Positions 49,916 through 62,622 are shown, counted from the stretch's first letter. The stretch: DNA of 64,000 bases from Fratercula arctica (GCA_947846985.1 CANTUZ010000008.1:28911352-28975351), one strand, 5' to 3'. Made by a program: numbers and translations. The notes: a model not told the origin generated them from the sequence alone.

Positions 49916-52068
49916 GTATGACACTTCCGTCGTATGCATTGGTGTGTCCTGAATGTGGAAGTGAAGGTTCTGCTTTGAGCTGCTGGTAGGGCAAACTTGC
50001 TGAAGCTGTTGGAAGCTGGTGAAGCTTCAGACCCACAGCTGTTGTCAGCCTTTAACTGGGACATCAGAAGGCTGATAGTTAGAGGTGTTAATTAACAAGC
50101 AAATGTGGGATTAGCCAGAAATGTTTTAAAAGTCAGTATGTTTTCTCCAAACGCATGCTTTAGTGGTTGTTTTTGTGTGAGGAAGCAGAATATTTGTGTC
50201 CCCAGGCCTCAGGTCTCAAAAACTTAATTTCCTTGCTGGTCCTGGAAAGCATCGGCAAGTTTTTGTTTTGCTAACTGAGTGAGGGTTATGCTCTTAATTT
50301 TCTTGTCTGGGTGAGTGTAAGAAACAGTCAGTGGGTGTATAATTAAGGTCTTGTCTACACCAGAGAAACCTACTGTGCAAAGAGCAGCGGGTTTCCCTGA
50401 GCGTGTGTTGCCACTGTTTGCCCAAGGGCTGCAGATGTTCAACGTAGGCCCTGAATGCCACTTGGATTGCAGTTTCCTCCCTGATGAATAGCTGTGTTGT
50501 CTCGGCTGGCTGGGTGCCGGCACAGACACCGGTGCCGTGCCTTGGCCCCGGGGGTCTGCTGGTACCGAGGGCAGCCGGAGCTGGCTGCGGCGGGGGGTGC
50601 TGGGGACCAGGTGCACAGCACCGCCACGACTGCCTGGGTTAGACCTTCGTGGTCGGCAGGAGGTGAAGTGGCGGCGAGGACGAACAAGAGCCAGCCTGCC
50701 CAATGCTCTCCTCCGCGGTGGGGGAGGCTCTGCGGGTTTGGTAAGGGACAGCTCAATTTGGAGCTCTGGGTGCTGCCTAGAAACAAAACTGAATAGCATT
50801 AAACAATCCGTTTTCTGTAACAAATAGCTGAAATCAGACATAGCTATCTCCTTGGTAAAGATACAGAAACAATTCATTTTTCTTTCTTGAAAACAGGAGA
50901 AAAACGCATAGCACTTCATTGACCCCACTCTTCTGGACAGAGTCTAAAGCAAATTAAATGTTGGCAGCTGGAAAAGTTTACAAAATGACATAAGTTTTAA
51001 ATCACTCCCGAAGGAATAGTCTAAGCATATTTTTAAGAATGGGAAACTCTTCCCAGCCTTTCCTTTCCTGCAGGCCTTGAAAGTAACTACTTTGAACCGC
51101 TGACTCCACCTTCTGTTTAGGTCAGGCTTATGTATGTGAACTATATTAAAAGAAAATACTCTGAATCTGACTCAGAAAAAGCATTAATGTGCCTTCCAAA
51201 AGAAATTTCAGTACAAGATCTTGTTCTGTGGAACGCTTTGCAAAGGCACAGTCGTTAGATTTAACTGTGTGCTAATGTATTTGATTAATGAGAAAAGCCT
51301 CTATTAATCAGCCGGGCATTTTCTGGTGACTGTTTTTTCAGCAAGATGGGGCGGGGGGAGAGCATTTACAAGGTATGGGTTGTTTTAATACTCTCTTACT
51401 TAGATTTTTGCATCTTGGTCACTCGTTGTGCGACTCAAGAGGGTAAATGATGAGGTAAATGATGCCAGCCATATTGACTTGATAAAGAAATAAAGCCTGG
51501 CACATTAGTTTGGTTTGACCTGTATATCCAGTATTGATTTTCTTACATGTGACCTATGAAGGGTAAGGAGCGTTTGTGTTTCTTTATGATGTGGTAATGC
51601 AAGGCTGAAAACAAAGTGGTTTTTTCCTGCTTGCCTTTCCCATGGGAAATCTGAGGTCTGTTGAACTTGTTCTTGCTGGAGGATGATAATGATGGAGAAC
51701 AAGGTGATTACAGCATCAAAAGCAATTGGAATCTGAACAGTTGGGAAGAGAAATTGCATTTTAGACTGATGGTTTAATATGCTGGGGACCAGAGCTTGTC
51801 CCCATCGGGGCTGGATTTGCAATGCAAAGTAGCTGCAGAGCTGGCAGCTGGGATTCCTGGGCCTGAGGGAAAGCTGGAGCTGGCTTGGAGAGCCGAGAAT
51901 GGGGCTGCCCGGGAATTCCTGTGTGCACCGGCACCCTGGGGTCCTTGGGGGGCCCAGGGATGGTGGGCAGCAGGGTAGTGCTGCCCCACATCAGGGGGGA
52001 GAGGCAGGCAAGGGCGACTGAGTGGCAGGTGGCAACGTGTGCTCAAGTATTTCTTTTCCTTCCGCCAG
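49916..52068 (+). other. PLCL1: PLCL1 intron 2
   Basis: 2,153 bp between GTATGA and CCGCCAG, phase 0. It includes the CpG-dense patch at 50500-50735. Reading through from exon 2 meets a stop after one codon. Confidence 0.95.
50500..50735. promoter_or_regulatory. PLCL1: Short CpG-dense patch in intron 2
   Basis: I count about 19 CpG in about 235 bp, far above the intronic background, with GC-rich motifs such as GGCCCCGGGGG and CTCCGCGG. It may be an intragenic CpG islet (enhancer or alternative promoter). The 234-codon minus-strand open frame across 50224-50928 is rich in Pro and Arg and looks like a by-product of this composition. Confidence 0.45.
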
Positions 52069-52272
52069 AACGCCATGGTGTCCGTCAAGGAGCTGTGCGG
52101 GCTGCCGCCCATCGCGAGCCTGAAGCAGTGCATCCTGACCCTCTCCTCACGGCTCGTGAGCAGCGACAACGCGCCCTCTGTTACCCTCTGCATGAAGGAT
52201 GCGTTTCCATACCTAGAGCCTCTGGGGACCATGCCCGATGTGCAGAAAAAGGTCCTGGCAGCGTACGACCTG
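52069..52272 (+). CDS. PLCL1: PLCL1 exon 3, internal coding exon
   Basis: The exon is bounded by a pyrimidine-rich acceptor (ttcttttccttccgccag) and a GACCTG|gtaggt donor. It is 204 bp, exactly 68 codons, and starts and ends in phase 0, so it joins exon 2 directly after ...RENMQ. The peptide runs NAMVSVKELCGLPPIASLKQ... to ...PDVQKKVLAAYDL and is nearly identical to the human PLCL1 segment after the C2 domain (human begins NAIVSIKELCGLPPIASLKQ, from memory). This is the start of the C-terminal extension that PRIP proteins carry beyond the PLC core. No catalytic motif is expected. The third codon is an ATG, but initiation there is unlikely because the exon continues an open upstream frame. Confidence 0.96.
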
Positions 52273-52439
52273 GTAGGTGCTTACCACGGCTGCCTCTGCC
52301 TTTCCTCTCCTTCGTGAAGGTGGCAGGCGATGCCTGCTGGCGTTCATGCACCCAAATGTTTCAGTTAAATGAATGAGGCTCTTCAAATGACTTAAGCTAT
52401 GCAAAATTGTCCTTTAATCACCAGAGTCGTCACACTGGG

Positions 52440-52481
52440 CTTTTTGTTGTTTGGTTTTTTTGTTGGGTTGTTTTTTTTTTA
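52440..52481. repeat. GT-rich low-complexity tract in intron 3
   Basis: T runs interspersed with G, about 170 bp after the exon 3 donor. Confidence 0.8.
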
Positions 52482-54268
52482 AACACGGTTGTGGCTGGTA
52501 CAGGTTGGCACTTGAGGAGGGACTTGTTTACGAAAATAGCAGCAGTAATTCAGCATGTACTGGCGGCTGCTAGTCCTCGTCCTTGAGAAGTGGCAAGATT
52601 TGAGCACTGCCCTTCGCTTGCCTCCCCCTGGCAGAGGGCAAGGCCATTAGACAGGGAGCTGCAGCGTGGGAGCTCCCGGGCAAGGCTGAGCCGTCCCCTT
52701 CCCGACGCCTTTCAGCAGCACTGCTAAGTCCCCGCCAAACCAAGTCAGTGCTGCTCTTGGGGAGGGCATTGCAAAGTTGGAAGGGAAGTTTTAAAACGCC
52801 CATATTTTTTCAATGAGGAAGGAGAGGGCTGTATGGTACAAGAAGACTTACAAAAACGCAGAGAGATGGAGCTAAAGTCATTCCAGGCGAATGTGCTGCT
52901 GCTGCTCAGCCTCGTATGGCGTATGTCACTGCTGTGGGTGACTGAGCAACAGCGGTGTGTGACTTCCAGCAGCAGAAGTTGCTGTCACTTCGTGCCTCTT
53001 GGGCTATTGGACCGCCCCATCGCTTCCCATCCTTAGTAGATGGTCTGCAGCAACTGATTGCAAGCCACATAGTTTTGAAAACTCTGGCTTAAATATTACG
53101 CTGCGGCAACCAGACTAAATCACGACACGTGTTCAGTGCACGGCAGTTATTTCTGCAGCTTATGTTCGTAAAGAATAAAAAGGTGAACAACTTTGGGGGT
53201 AGTGAGTTGCTTCCAGAGAGCCTGAAGTGTTGCAAAGAGTGATGGCAGCTTTGCCCAGCTATACAATGTGCCAAATGCTCTCCTCCTTTCCGTCTCTTTT
53301 TTGCTCTTGTAACACACTTTTCAGGAGAAGAATCAGCTTGGGGGAAAGAGGGAGACACTGATATTGATTAGAAGAGAAATACTACAAATACTCTGAAATA
53401 ACACTTGGGTTCCTTCCAGTTTATATTACTTGAAGGTGATTAAATTGTGGTAATAAAATACCAGCTGTAACAATACCAGAACAAGGATTTGTAAATCCAG
53501 TTGATTGCCGTATTTTAGACTGGACTTTTTTTGGATGGATTTGTTACATGGTGTGATATCTGTCTGAAAGAGCAAATACCACATAAGAGATTTTCCTGTC
53601 TTTGGAGGCCTGCTTAATGGATTTTTACCAAAATGAATGTGTCACCTCTTATCTTTGTAATTACATACTGAAGAGTACACATGGGACATTTCAAGGCCTC
53701 CTTGTGCTTTGGAAACAGTTTTTCAATTTAAATAGGTGAAAGGCCTCTTTTGGATGCAGACAAAAATACTTGTATAACTGTTTTAAATAATGTTTGCTTT
53801 CACATTTGTCTCTGATGGAGGAAGATGTACCTCAAATATCAAGAGACAATGCAAGGAGTTTTAAAATCAGAGGGCTGCGAAAGAGAAGGGAATTGTTCTG
53901 TGCCTGTGTAAGGGTTGATTTGGGATACAATGCTGGTTAATGAGAACATGATACTTTCAATTATTTTTACGCGCTTTGTTTGGCTGGGACTGCCTCTTTA
54001 CTGAAACTATTTGCTTCTGAAAAAGCAAAAGCTGGATTTAATAAATGGTTTTGCTACATTTTGGATATTTGCCTTTTGAGGCAATGCCAGCAGCAGAATA
54101 TTGAAATCTATTTAGCCTTTTCTGTGTTAAAAGAAGTGAACTGTCTCCATCAATCTTGATATTTGAAAATACAGTGTGAGGTGGGGTTTGCAGTTTTAAT
54201 GTTGAGAAAGGGCTCTTCCTTGCTATGGTGTTTGTGGTGACTTGGTGTAATCCAGAGTGTATTTCTTT

Positions 54269-54290
54269 TGTGTGTGTGTGTGTGTGTGTG
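54269..54290. repeat. (TG)11 microsatellite
   Basis: Eleven perfect TG units are followed by an interrupted CGTG. It is likely polymorphic. Confidence 0.95.
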
Positions 54291-54346
54291 CGTGCAAATG
54301 GGAGCACAGAGAGATGTTGGTGGAAAGCAATATAAAATATTTTAGC

Positions 54347-54376
54347 TTTTATTTATTTATTTATTTATTTATTTAT
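54347..54376. repeat. (TTTA)n microsatellite
   Basis: About seven TTTA units, 57 bp after the (TG)11 repeat. Confidence 0.93.
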
Positions 54377-56471
54377 ATTTGAGATGTAGTGCAGTTCAGC
54401 CTTTTAAGTTGTTGATAAATATGGCTTCAGGGAACTTGATCCCCAAATGCTTGCTGCATGTCTTTAATTCCCAAGAAATGTCTCCTCACCTCAAAGCACT
54501 TTTTGGGTGAGTAGGCCTGAGAGCACTATTAAATGCATAAAATAGGAGCTGTTGATGTTGGCCTCCCTCTTGTATGAATGGGCTGTACTTCTTAATTCCT
54601 TCCATGGTAGAATGGAAAAAAGTTTGGCCCTAAATCTCAGAGTGGGAAGCTGTGATTGTAGGTCTGCCTCACTCGCTGGGCTCTGCAGCACAGGTGGTGT
54701 GAGTGCTGGGCAAACCCTTCCCTGCCGCCTCCAAAAACACCACATATTTCACATTCTTTAAAAAAGTCGGCTTTGAAAAGAATCTGATAAAAACAGCCCT
54801 AATGTGTTGATTTTTTTCCCCGTTCTGGAAATTGCCAGCTGAACATACCTTCCCCTCCCCCCCCCAAAAGGAAAGTATGAACGCTGCCCGTGTGTTTAAT
54901 GGGGCATGGACAGCACTGACAGTCCAGGCAAATGGAGGTACAAATGCTCGTAGACCTGCCACAATGATCTGGAAAACAATTAACTGTCTGTTCCCTCCTG
55001 CTCGGCCTTTGTCAGCAGGCGCGATAGACAAAGACCGGTTTGTGCAGTTTGTTTGTTTTTTCCTGGGCAATTAATTTTACCATTGTGTTCCGCATTAAAT
55101 ATTTTCTTTCGAGAGAGGCCTTATTAGAATAAAATTTAATGTGCTTTGTTTAAGGAACCAGAATGATTTTTCAAGGCTCTATTTTTATTTTTATGGTAGC
55201 ATTGCAGTGGTTTAGTGGAACTCGACTGTTGCCGTGTCTCATGGAGACAGAGGCTTCATTGCTGATACTGGGTTGTATGGGAGGCTCTGCAGAGGAGAGC
55301 AGGGAATGGGATTTGCTGAAAACAAGAAAATAAGGTGGACCATTAACAAAACACAGAAAATACTTTTAAAAAGTATGTCAATTACAAGAAAAACAGTTTA
55401 GAACGGTTTATTTCAACTTACAGCTTTGGTTGTTACCATACGTAGAGTATGATGAATGGATTCCGGTAATGTTGTCACCGATTCCCAGACATACATCCTA
55501 GGATAGCGTAGTGTGTCACTTACAGAGCTGTTCTTCAGACCTTTCCTTTCCCGCGTAGGACTCTCCTCTCCCCCTCTGCCTGTACGCTCCCCATCATGGG
55601 TGGCCGGGCATGGGAAGATGCTCACTGAGGTGGGCAGCATGTGCAGTGCGTCTTATAACCTGTCAAATTGATGCTGGTGTTCATAGATCACACCTAAAGA
55701 AAGGCGATACTCAATGCGAAGAGAAGGGATAGGGCCCAGCTGCACCTGACAGATGGTTGAATTATTCACTGCAAACAGTTATCCTGTGAAGTTAGGATTT
55801 TTTTTGGTTGAGAATTGTTCGGAAACAGATTGTGGTTTCTCCGTCTGCATGATATATTCATGTGCTGATGCAAGTATGCATGAACTCAGGGACACTCGTG
55901 AACTTCGTTTTTCAGTTATTGGCTCAGCATTATTTTTCCTCCAAGATCAAATGATTGAATCATTTGCAAATCAAAAGCAATAAACAAGGGATAATAGATG
56001 TTCTTGGGTTTACGCAATCTCCTGGCTTGTATGCATACAGAATTTTTTCCAGAAAAATAAAAGAAGCTCCCCAAGTATCTTTACATGTTTTTGAATCATA
56101 AACAACAAAAGGTGTAAAAAAGTTTGAACAGACAATCTATTTGCTATATAAGCTCACGTTGGCATTAAAGTTTTTCTCTGTATTCGACCCTCCTGAATGC
56201 ACTGGAAGCCCCTTGAAGCCACTGGAACTGATCTTGTTATTTTGGAGCAGACAGGTAAGGAAGGGCAGCGGGTCTGTAGGTGCTGTTGAGAGGTGGCAAA
56301 TTAGTTAATGTCTCAGCCAACACGGAAATGGGTTGGGGATTTTTGAAAAGAGAAGTAATGTCTGTGACGCTGCTGGAGAATAAGTCAAGGTATTTAATGG
56401 CAGTGTTTTTATTGACACAGGTATGTGTGGGGAGGAACTGGTATTTGTCTGCTGTTCTTTCAGATTCAGTC

Positions 56472-56499
56472 TTTTTTTTTTTTTTTTTTTTTTTTTTTT
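56472..56499. repeat. T28 homopolymer
   Basis: This is the longest homopolymer in the window. It could be the inverted tail of a retroposed transcript, but I see no matching body. It may also be a site of assembly or length error. Confidence 0.92.
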
Positions 56500-57536
56500 G
56501 TCTTGATGTAGTAGTCATGACAGCTCTTTATTCCCAAGGAGAAAGTCTGTTTTCCTAGTTTATATCAATGCAAAATGACTAAATAGATTTTTTGTGAGCT
56601 TTTCCACTGAAATCCTTATTTCAGCTGGGACAGAGTCATCCCCAAAGGAAAGTTTTTCACAATTCTCTGAGCAGCTGAGGACAAGGGCTGATATTGCGGA
56701 GCAGAGCATCCACTGCCAAGGAAGTGTCATAGTGCACTGACGTCAAATGCAGTCCAGTACATGGACATTGTCTTGAATCTGTATTTGTTTTAAAGAGTTT
56801 TCTGTCCAAAATTGGACATAGACTGGGAAAGGAAAGGAAAAAACCCTTTTTCTTTCTTCACTTCTTAAAATTCTCTCTCTTATTGACCCACCACACGCAC
56901 AGTTTCTCTCTCTGATAGCCACATCCTTTAGTCCCATCTAAAATAGGACCTGAAAACGGTCTTACAGAAGGAAGTTCCAGTTGGGTTCTTCAGTTACTCT
57001 GTTTTAGCACAAGCATATTGAAAGCTGACCCTTTCCGCTGTTCCTCTACTGCTCCCTTTTTATAGAGGACAGGTATTCATGCACCAGATCACATCCTGAC
57101 ACTCTGACACCATATTCCCCCAGAATTATTTGTAAGCAAAAATATGAAATAGGAATTTAAGGTGAATTTTATTCAGTTCCTTTTGCAGTTTGTGTCAATA
57201 ATGTATTTCAGATGTTTCCAGCTGATGTCGCCATCCCTGATAACTGGTCCTCTTACTGGGCTGTTTCAGGAAAAGGCTCAGATATAGAAACCTGGCTTGG
57301 AGCATATTGGGACAGAAACAAGGTGGACTGGTGGCCACCATTCCTTCTGATGTCCTGGCACCATGTGCACATGCTTCTTTTTTTTGTAAGACTTGCTGGC
57401 ATGTGATTGACTGCCTGGCTGCTTCTTGTCCCAAATGTCTGCCTGAAAAGCTCAATGCTGAAGAGGGAATCCTCTTCAAATTTCCATGAGCTCAGTGTGC
57501 GCTCCACATGTTTTTCGAAATTGGTTGTATTTTTGT

Positions 57537-57626
57537 AGCATTTTTGATTTTTGTTTGGTGGTAGGTTTGGTGGGTTTTTTTGTGTTTTGTTTGGTTTTTC
57601 TTCCTTTCTTTGGGTTTTTTTTTTAG
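57537..57626. repeat. GT-rich low-complexity tract
   Basis: About 90 bp almost free of A and C on the + strand, with T runs broken by GG or GGTGG. Confidence 0.85.
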
Positions 57627-58639
57627 CAGTAGAGGCATGATATGATATTCCTTACCCAGGCAACACTCTTCATTGTCAATGAAAGCCATAGGAGACTGGG
57701 ACAATGGCCATGAGGAGATACCTGAGTGAAAGTTTATTTTTAGTTCGATGTTCAGTCAGTTTCTGTTCTAAACTTTGGAATATTTATGAGAGGATTCTTT
57801 GAACTGTCCCTTTTGTATCATTTATCTTCCCAGCAGGAGCAATGCTTTAATTTCCCACCAGGAGTTTTTCCTGTCTTTTTTTGTCTCTTTTGGTGAGACT
57901 CTGCTGTGTTAATTTCCTCTCCCCTTTTCAGTTTGTAGAATAGTTTGTAATGAAAAGAAGAAATTGGTCTCTAGCACCTGAGTTCATTACAGTAAAAAGA
58001 AATAACATTTTTTGTTCAGTTTGTACTGATCCTATGATTAAACTGTACAGACAAGAAATAAGACTCTTAATTTCTTGTGAGTAAAAATATGATGTCCTCA
58101 GTGTTAAGATATTTTAAATTTCACTTAAAATTTATTTATCTTTGCAATTAACGCTTAACGGAAGTGACAAAGCATTGTTCTTTCTGTGAAGCAATGGCAT
58201 TTAAAATTTGATATTGCATGCTCTATTTAGAGACTTAAGTGAGACAGGTCGGTTATATTTTCAGCCCATGGTCTGTTCCACATCTTGGGTCTCATATACC
58301 AGCCAAGAGAGAGCTCCTGGGTTTGTGCCGGCTCTCGCTTCCCATGCTTTTGTGAGAAACTGGCATGATTGTAACAGGGTGCTTCAGGTGGACTGAGATG
58401 AATCAAGTTTAGGCTTCTTGCTTTCAGCATTGAAATGAGCTATTTTGCAGAAAAAACCCTAACCTATGCAGATGAGGCTTTGTTTTCCTCATTCCCATTA
58501 GTTTATTAAACGTGACATGTACTTCTGGGACTCGTGCCATGTGCATCTTTTGTCAGTCTGAACAACCCCTTATTCATTTCTTGTTGTGAGAGCATTTCTG
58601 GTGCTGCAGCCTCCTCAGGAGGGTTAGCACCTCCAGGAC

Positions 58640-58800
58640 TCGCAAAAAATCTTTGTGCCCCCGCTCCCATGGAAATGTGGCAGGGGTCCCCGGTGGGAGG
58701 AGCGGGGCTGTCCTTTGTTCCCGCAGAGCTCTGCGCCGCCGACGCAGCTGCCGAGCGAGCGCAGAAGGGACCCTCTGCCCTCCCCGCGGGTCTCGGCCCT
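58640..58800. promoter_or_regulatory. PLCL1: Short CpG-dense patch in intron 3
   Basis: I count about 15 CpG in about 160 bp, including TGCGCCGCCGACGCAG and GAGCGAGCGCAG. No exon-like peptide with splice sites was recognised. Confidence 0.4.
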
Positions 58801-60247
58801 GGGGACACAGAGCCCAGTTCTGAAATTAGCAGGATCCCACATGATGAAGGTGTGTGGTAGTTTCTCCCGTTCAGCTTTCTTCCCTTCTGCTTACTCTAAT
58901 AGGTACGTGCTGTTTGTCAGCAAGGTAGATTTTTCTGTCCCTATACCAGAATCAGGTTTGGTGTGCTTTCGCTCTCATTTTTGTCCATTTTTCCCTCCTC
59001 TAGTTATGTTAAACGCATCACTCAGTAAAGTTTATCATCTTCTTTCTGACATGGGAAATGCAAGTTGTCCTGAGCAATCCTGCCGGCTTCAGCAGCTGCT
59101 AAAAGTTTCCTCACTGACTCCAAACGGACCCAGATACCAGCATCCATCCTCTAAAGGTCGCTTTTTAGTATATGTTGCTTGGGGGTTAATCCCCTGAGGC
59201 TCAGCATTCAGGAGTTAACACTCTGATGGAGCATGAGTTGCCTGAGGGAGTAGGATGTCTCTCACTTTTTGAGAGGCGCTCACCGAAGCGAGTTGCCGTT
59301 TGGGAGCTGACGTTAAACAGGAGCCTGATGGGCTCCGGGCAGATGGCTGGGACTTACACAACTGCCCGAGCACGCTGCTCAGTGCAGTCTCAGCAGGGTG
59401 AAGGTGCATGGCAATTGATGCTGCAAACAGCAGAAAGCCCGCTTTTCACGTTTGAGACAGGTTGGTGGATTTTGAAACATTACTGGCAAAACTGGGTTTG
59501 AAAATCTCAGGCTATCATGTGATTTATGGGGTTACCTTCCCAGCAGAAAATCTCACAGCCCTCCGTGTTGTGTTTAGGTCTTCAGGTTCTTGTCTTGGCA
59601 TCGCAAGAAGTAGGTGACATCCTCAAGCAGGGTTTCGGATGAGATGCCAGCTGCAAAAGCAGGGGACCATTCAGACTAGGAGACCATGGCCTCATTTCAG
59701 AACCAGTGCCAAAAAAAAGGGTGTGTAGATGCCATGACACAGGGCTGTGAGTGGGAGCTGTTGATGAGCAGAGCCATGGTAGCAAAGTCTCCCAGGGGCT
59801 GACGGACGGGAGGAAGCAGAGGTGTCTATGGCCAACATGCTGCATCCCTGGCCAGCATCCTCCACTGCAGCCCAGGAACCCTGCCAAAACTGCTGCCTGC
59901 TCTACTGCGTCCAGCAGGAAAGGATGTGCAGGACACCATTTTCTACCTGAGGCTCTCACCTTCTTTTTCCTGCATTAGATTGAATACTGACAAATTGCCA
60001 ACATTAATTGCAGTAAACAGTTACTAGTAACTTAGCTTTTTAGGTGGCCTTTACAATGTTTACTTTGGAAAGTAAACAAGGTGCTACTTTTTGTGTAAGT
60101 GAAGATATATGAGAGGGGAAAATTTAAAAAAATAACAGAAAAAGTGGGTTTTCAGATTAGTTTGTCTGTTTTTTGAGGGTTGTGTCAGTTCTGTTGCCAG
60201 GATTTGCACAAAATCTTTTCAAGAGCATCTATTGTGATGTGCTTTAA

Positions 60248-60290
60248 GGAAAGAAAAAAAAAAAAGAAGCCAAACCAAACACAAAAACCT
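60248..60290. repeat. A-rich tract with AACCA units
   Basis: A12 and AACCAAAC-type repeats, like the tract at 10580. Confidence 0.8.
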
Positions 60291-61870
60291 CAGACCCTAT
60301 GCTATAATTTTATTCTGGGGTAGCAGTTCCTTTCCTGTTGTAGTCTTACCTGTATGAATCGGTCTCTGTTTCTCCCACGTGAACACCCAGGCTTCGTCCC
60401 TGCACTAGCCCATGCTTGCGGTCTTTCACCGCAGCATTGGCAAGCGGGATCTCGTGCCCTCTGAAACTGCAGACGTGGTTCTTGTTGGGAGCAGAGTCTG
60501 GCCTGTCATGCAGAGATGCTGCAGGTAGGTCCTGCACGCTGTGTTACCACAGGTGGCGAAGGCACCATAGGCCAGCCAAAATCATACATCATAGTTAGCC
60601 CAGGGTGTATTATTTCTACCTAGCCCGTTATTTCCTAGAGGAACCTATGAGGGGGGATTCCAGGTGGTGCACCCCAGTCACTGAGCTGAGGAACTCTGAA
60701 TCCACTCTCAGGATTTGTCATGGAACAAAAGCTACTTATTTTTGTCAAGATTACTGCCAAGCAGGAAGACAGGAACGGGTTAAATTCTGCTATATGATCC
60801 TGTTCTAATTGTTTGTTCTTGCTCAGCTGTGAGTAGTGAGACTTTGATGTCAGCATCAAAGGAGTGAAGGGCTGCTCTACCTACTCTGCAGTAAGGGAAA
60901 ATTGACATCCTATTGCCACTTTTCTTTTAAAAAATGAATGTAATACCTTAATGTCTGAGAATCCTAAAGCAGGCACGCCTGAAATGCCTGCGAGTGGGTC
61001 CAATAGTTGGAGGAAAATACAATCAAACTTAGGTTACCAAACTGCATGATTTTCAGGCTTGGTTTTTTTGTGTGTGGAAGGGTAATTTCTTGTATATATA
61101 TGTATGAAAAACTCTCAGAGGTCCAGTTCTGCTTTAGAGATCTGAGCCCAGGAGAGTCGGGCACTTTGGATGTCCTGTCCCGGATTAGATGCATTGACCG
61201 CCCTGGGCAAAACCTTGCTGCTGGGTAGGAAGTAGAGGCCCAGGCCCACGGGGGACCAAGCCCGGGGTGATGGGCGCACGGGGCACAGTGGATGGCCCCA
61301 TGGAGATGCTGGCAGCACCTGGCTGGACCAGACAGTGTGGACATCGGCTCACGGGCCCCATGTCTGCATTGGCAGGAGATGCACGTTTGGTCTCTGGCTG
61401 CCTCTGTAGGGACTTGCAAGCTTTATCGGGATTCTCGCTCTCTTCACTGCTCACACCAGCTTCAGCGTTTGTAGTTGGCGGCAGAGCGACTCCTTCAGCC
61501 CCAAATGACTGTGTGCTGTGCTACAGAAAAGCCAGAGGGTGGGTAGAAATTGTCATTTCTTTCTAGATGACAAGCGAAAATATCAAAGAGGAAAAAAATC
61601 AACATGATGTACGAACAAGCAAGTAATAAGAATGAAAGGCAAAGGATACTATTGAAAGTAATTTCAATCTCAGGCGTATCCGCTGGGCATGTTCTGTTAA
61701 AAAACAGTTTTGTACTCTGTAGATGTATCAGGCCTTTTTCTCTCTGCCTGTTGATGGATTTTGTTTTTCTCATGCTCTTGTTTATATCAAAGCAAAGGCA
61801 TAGGTATTTTTATTAAACGAAGCCTGTCTTAATAGGTTTAGTTAGAAATGAAGATGGCACGAGGAGCAAA

Positions 61871-62622
61871 ATTTGGATCTGAATTTCTCCAGAATTTGGA
61901 AGCTTGGGTGTGACAAGTGGAAGCATCTCTCCTCCCTTGTATCTAATTAAACAATAAGACATGCTAATTTGCAAGTGTTAATTTAATACTATTATACTGT
62001 CTCCACTAAAATCAGCAAAACCTACTGGTTGTGTTTTCATATTTAGTGTGTTTGAAAGTAGGAAGACTTTTAGTAGTTGTAGCATTTTGGCAAAGCTTTC
62101 AGATGGTAGCTTCTGTAATTTCAGGATGTAACATTAGGCAGTATTCAGTCTGCTTTATCTTTAGTTGGCACCGCTCTCATGCTGCTTGGATTTGATTGGG
62201 GTTTGTGGTGTACGTCCCGGGAGAGTGAGACTATTCTCCGGCATAGTTTGTTATACAGCATGTTCTTGCCTTCTGTGACAGATGTATGTGCCACCTTTTG
62301 CAATTTCGCAGAATATAGCACTGGAACAATTTGCTTGCTTGCCTGGGTTTCTGAAGGGTTTTGGAAGGTTTGTTACCATCGAAGGAGAATAGTATTTGCA
62401 AGAAGGGAGGCTGAGGAAACTTGTCACATAACGGACACTTCATCTGCTTGCTCTTAATGGGCTACTCAAGGAAGATGCATAAATATGGATATCTCTTGAA
62501 ACTTGTGAGTAGGCTTGTTGAAAGCCTGACTCTTTTGCTTTGTTTTATTTTATTTTTTTTTTTCTTTTTAACTTCGATGGAAATGTTGGGGATAGGGTAG
62601 GATTTGGATCTGAATTTCTCCA
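61871..62622. repeat. Dispersed 21-bp direct repeat pair
   Basis: An identical 21-bp block (begins ATTTGGATCTGAA, ends TTTCTCCA) occurs at 61871-61891 and 62602-62622, in the same orientation. The flanks do not obviously match. The DNA between the copies is ordinary intron. Confidence 0.9.

Noticed and set aside
47480..49921. 813-codon open frame as a complete single-exon gene or a processed retrocopy
   Set aside because: The frame opens at a GTG without an initiator context and is open upstream to a consensus acceptor. It ends two codons after a consensus donor, and its continuation is found in exons 3 and 4 with matching phases. A retrocopy would not retain these introns.
50224..50928. Minus-strand 234-codon open frame in intron 2
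   Set aside because: It is Pro/Arg/Ser-rich, has no recognised domain, and coincides with a CpG-dense patch where stop codons are rare. No splice or homology support.
54269..54376. TG and TTTA tracts as a CRISPR-like or regulatory array
   Set aside because: They are ordinary dinucleotide and tetranucleotide microsatellites with no spacers.
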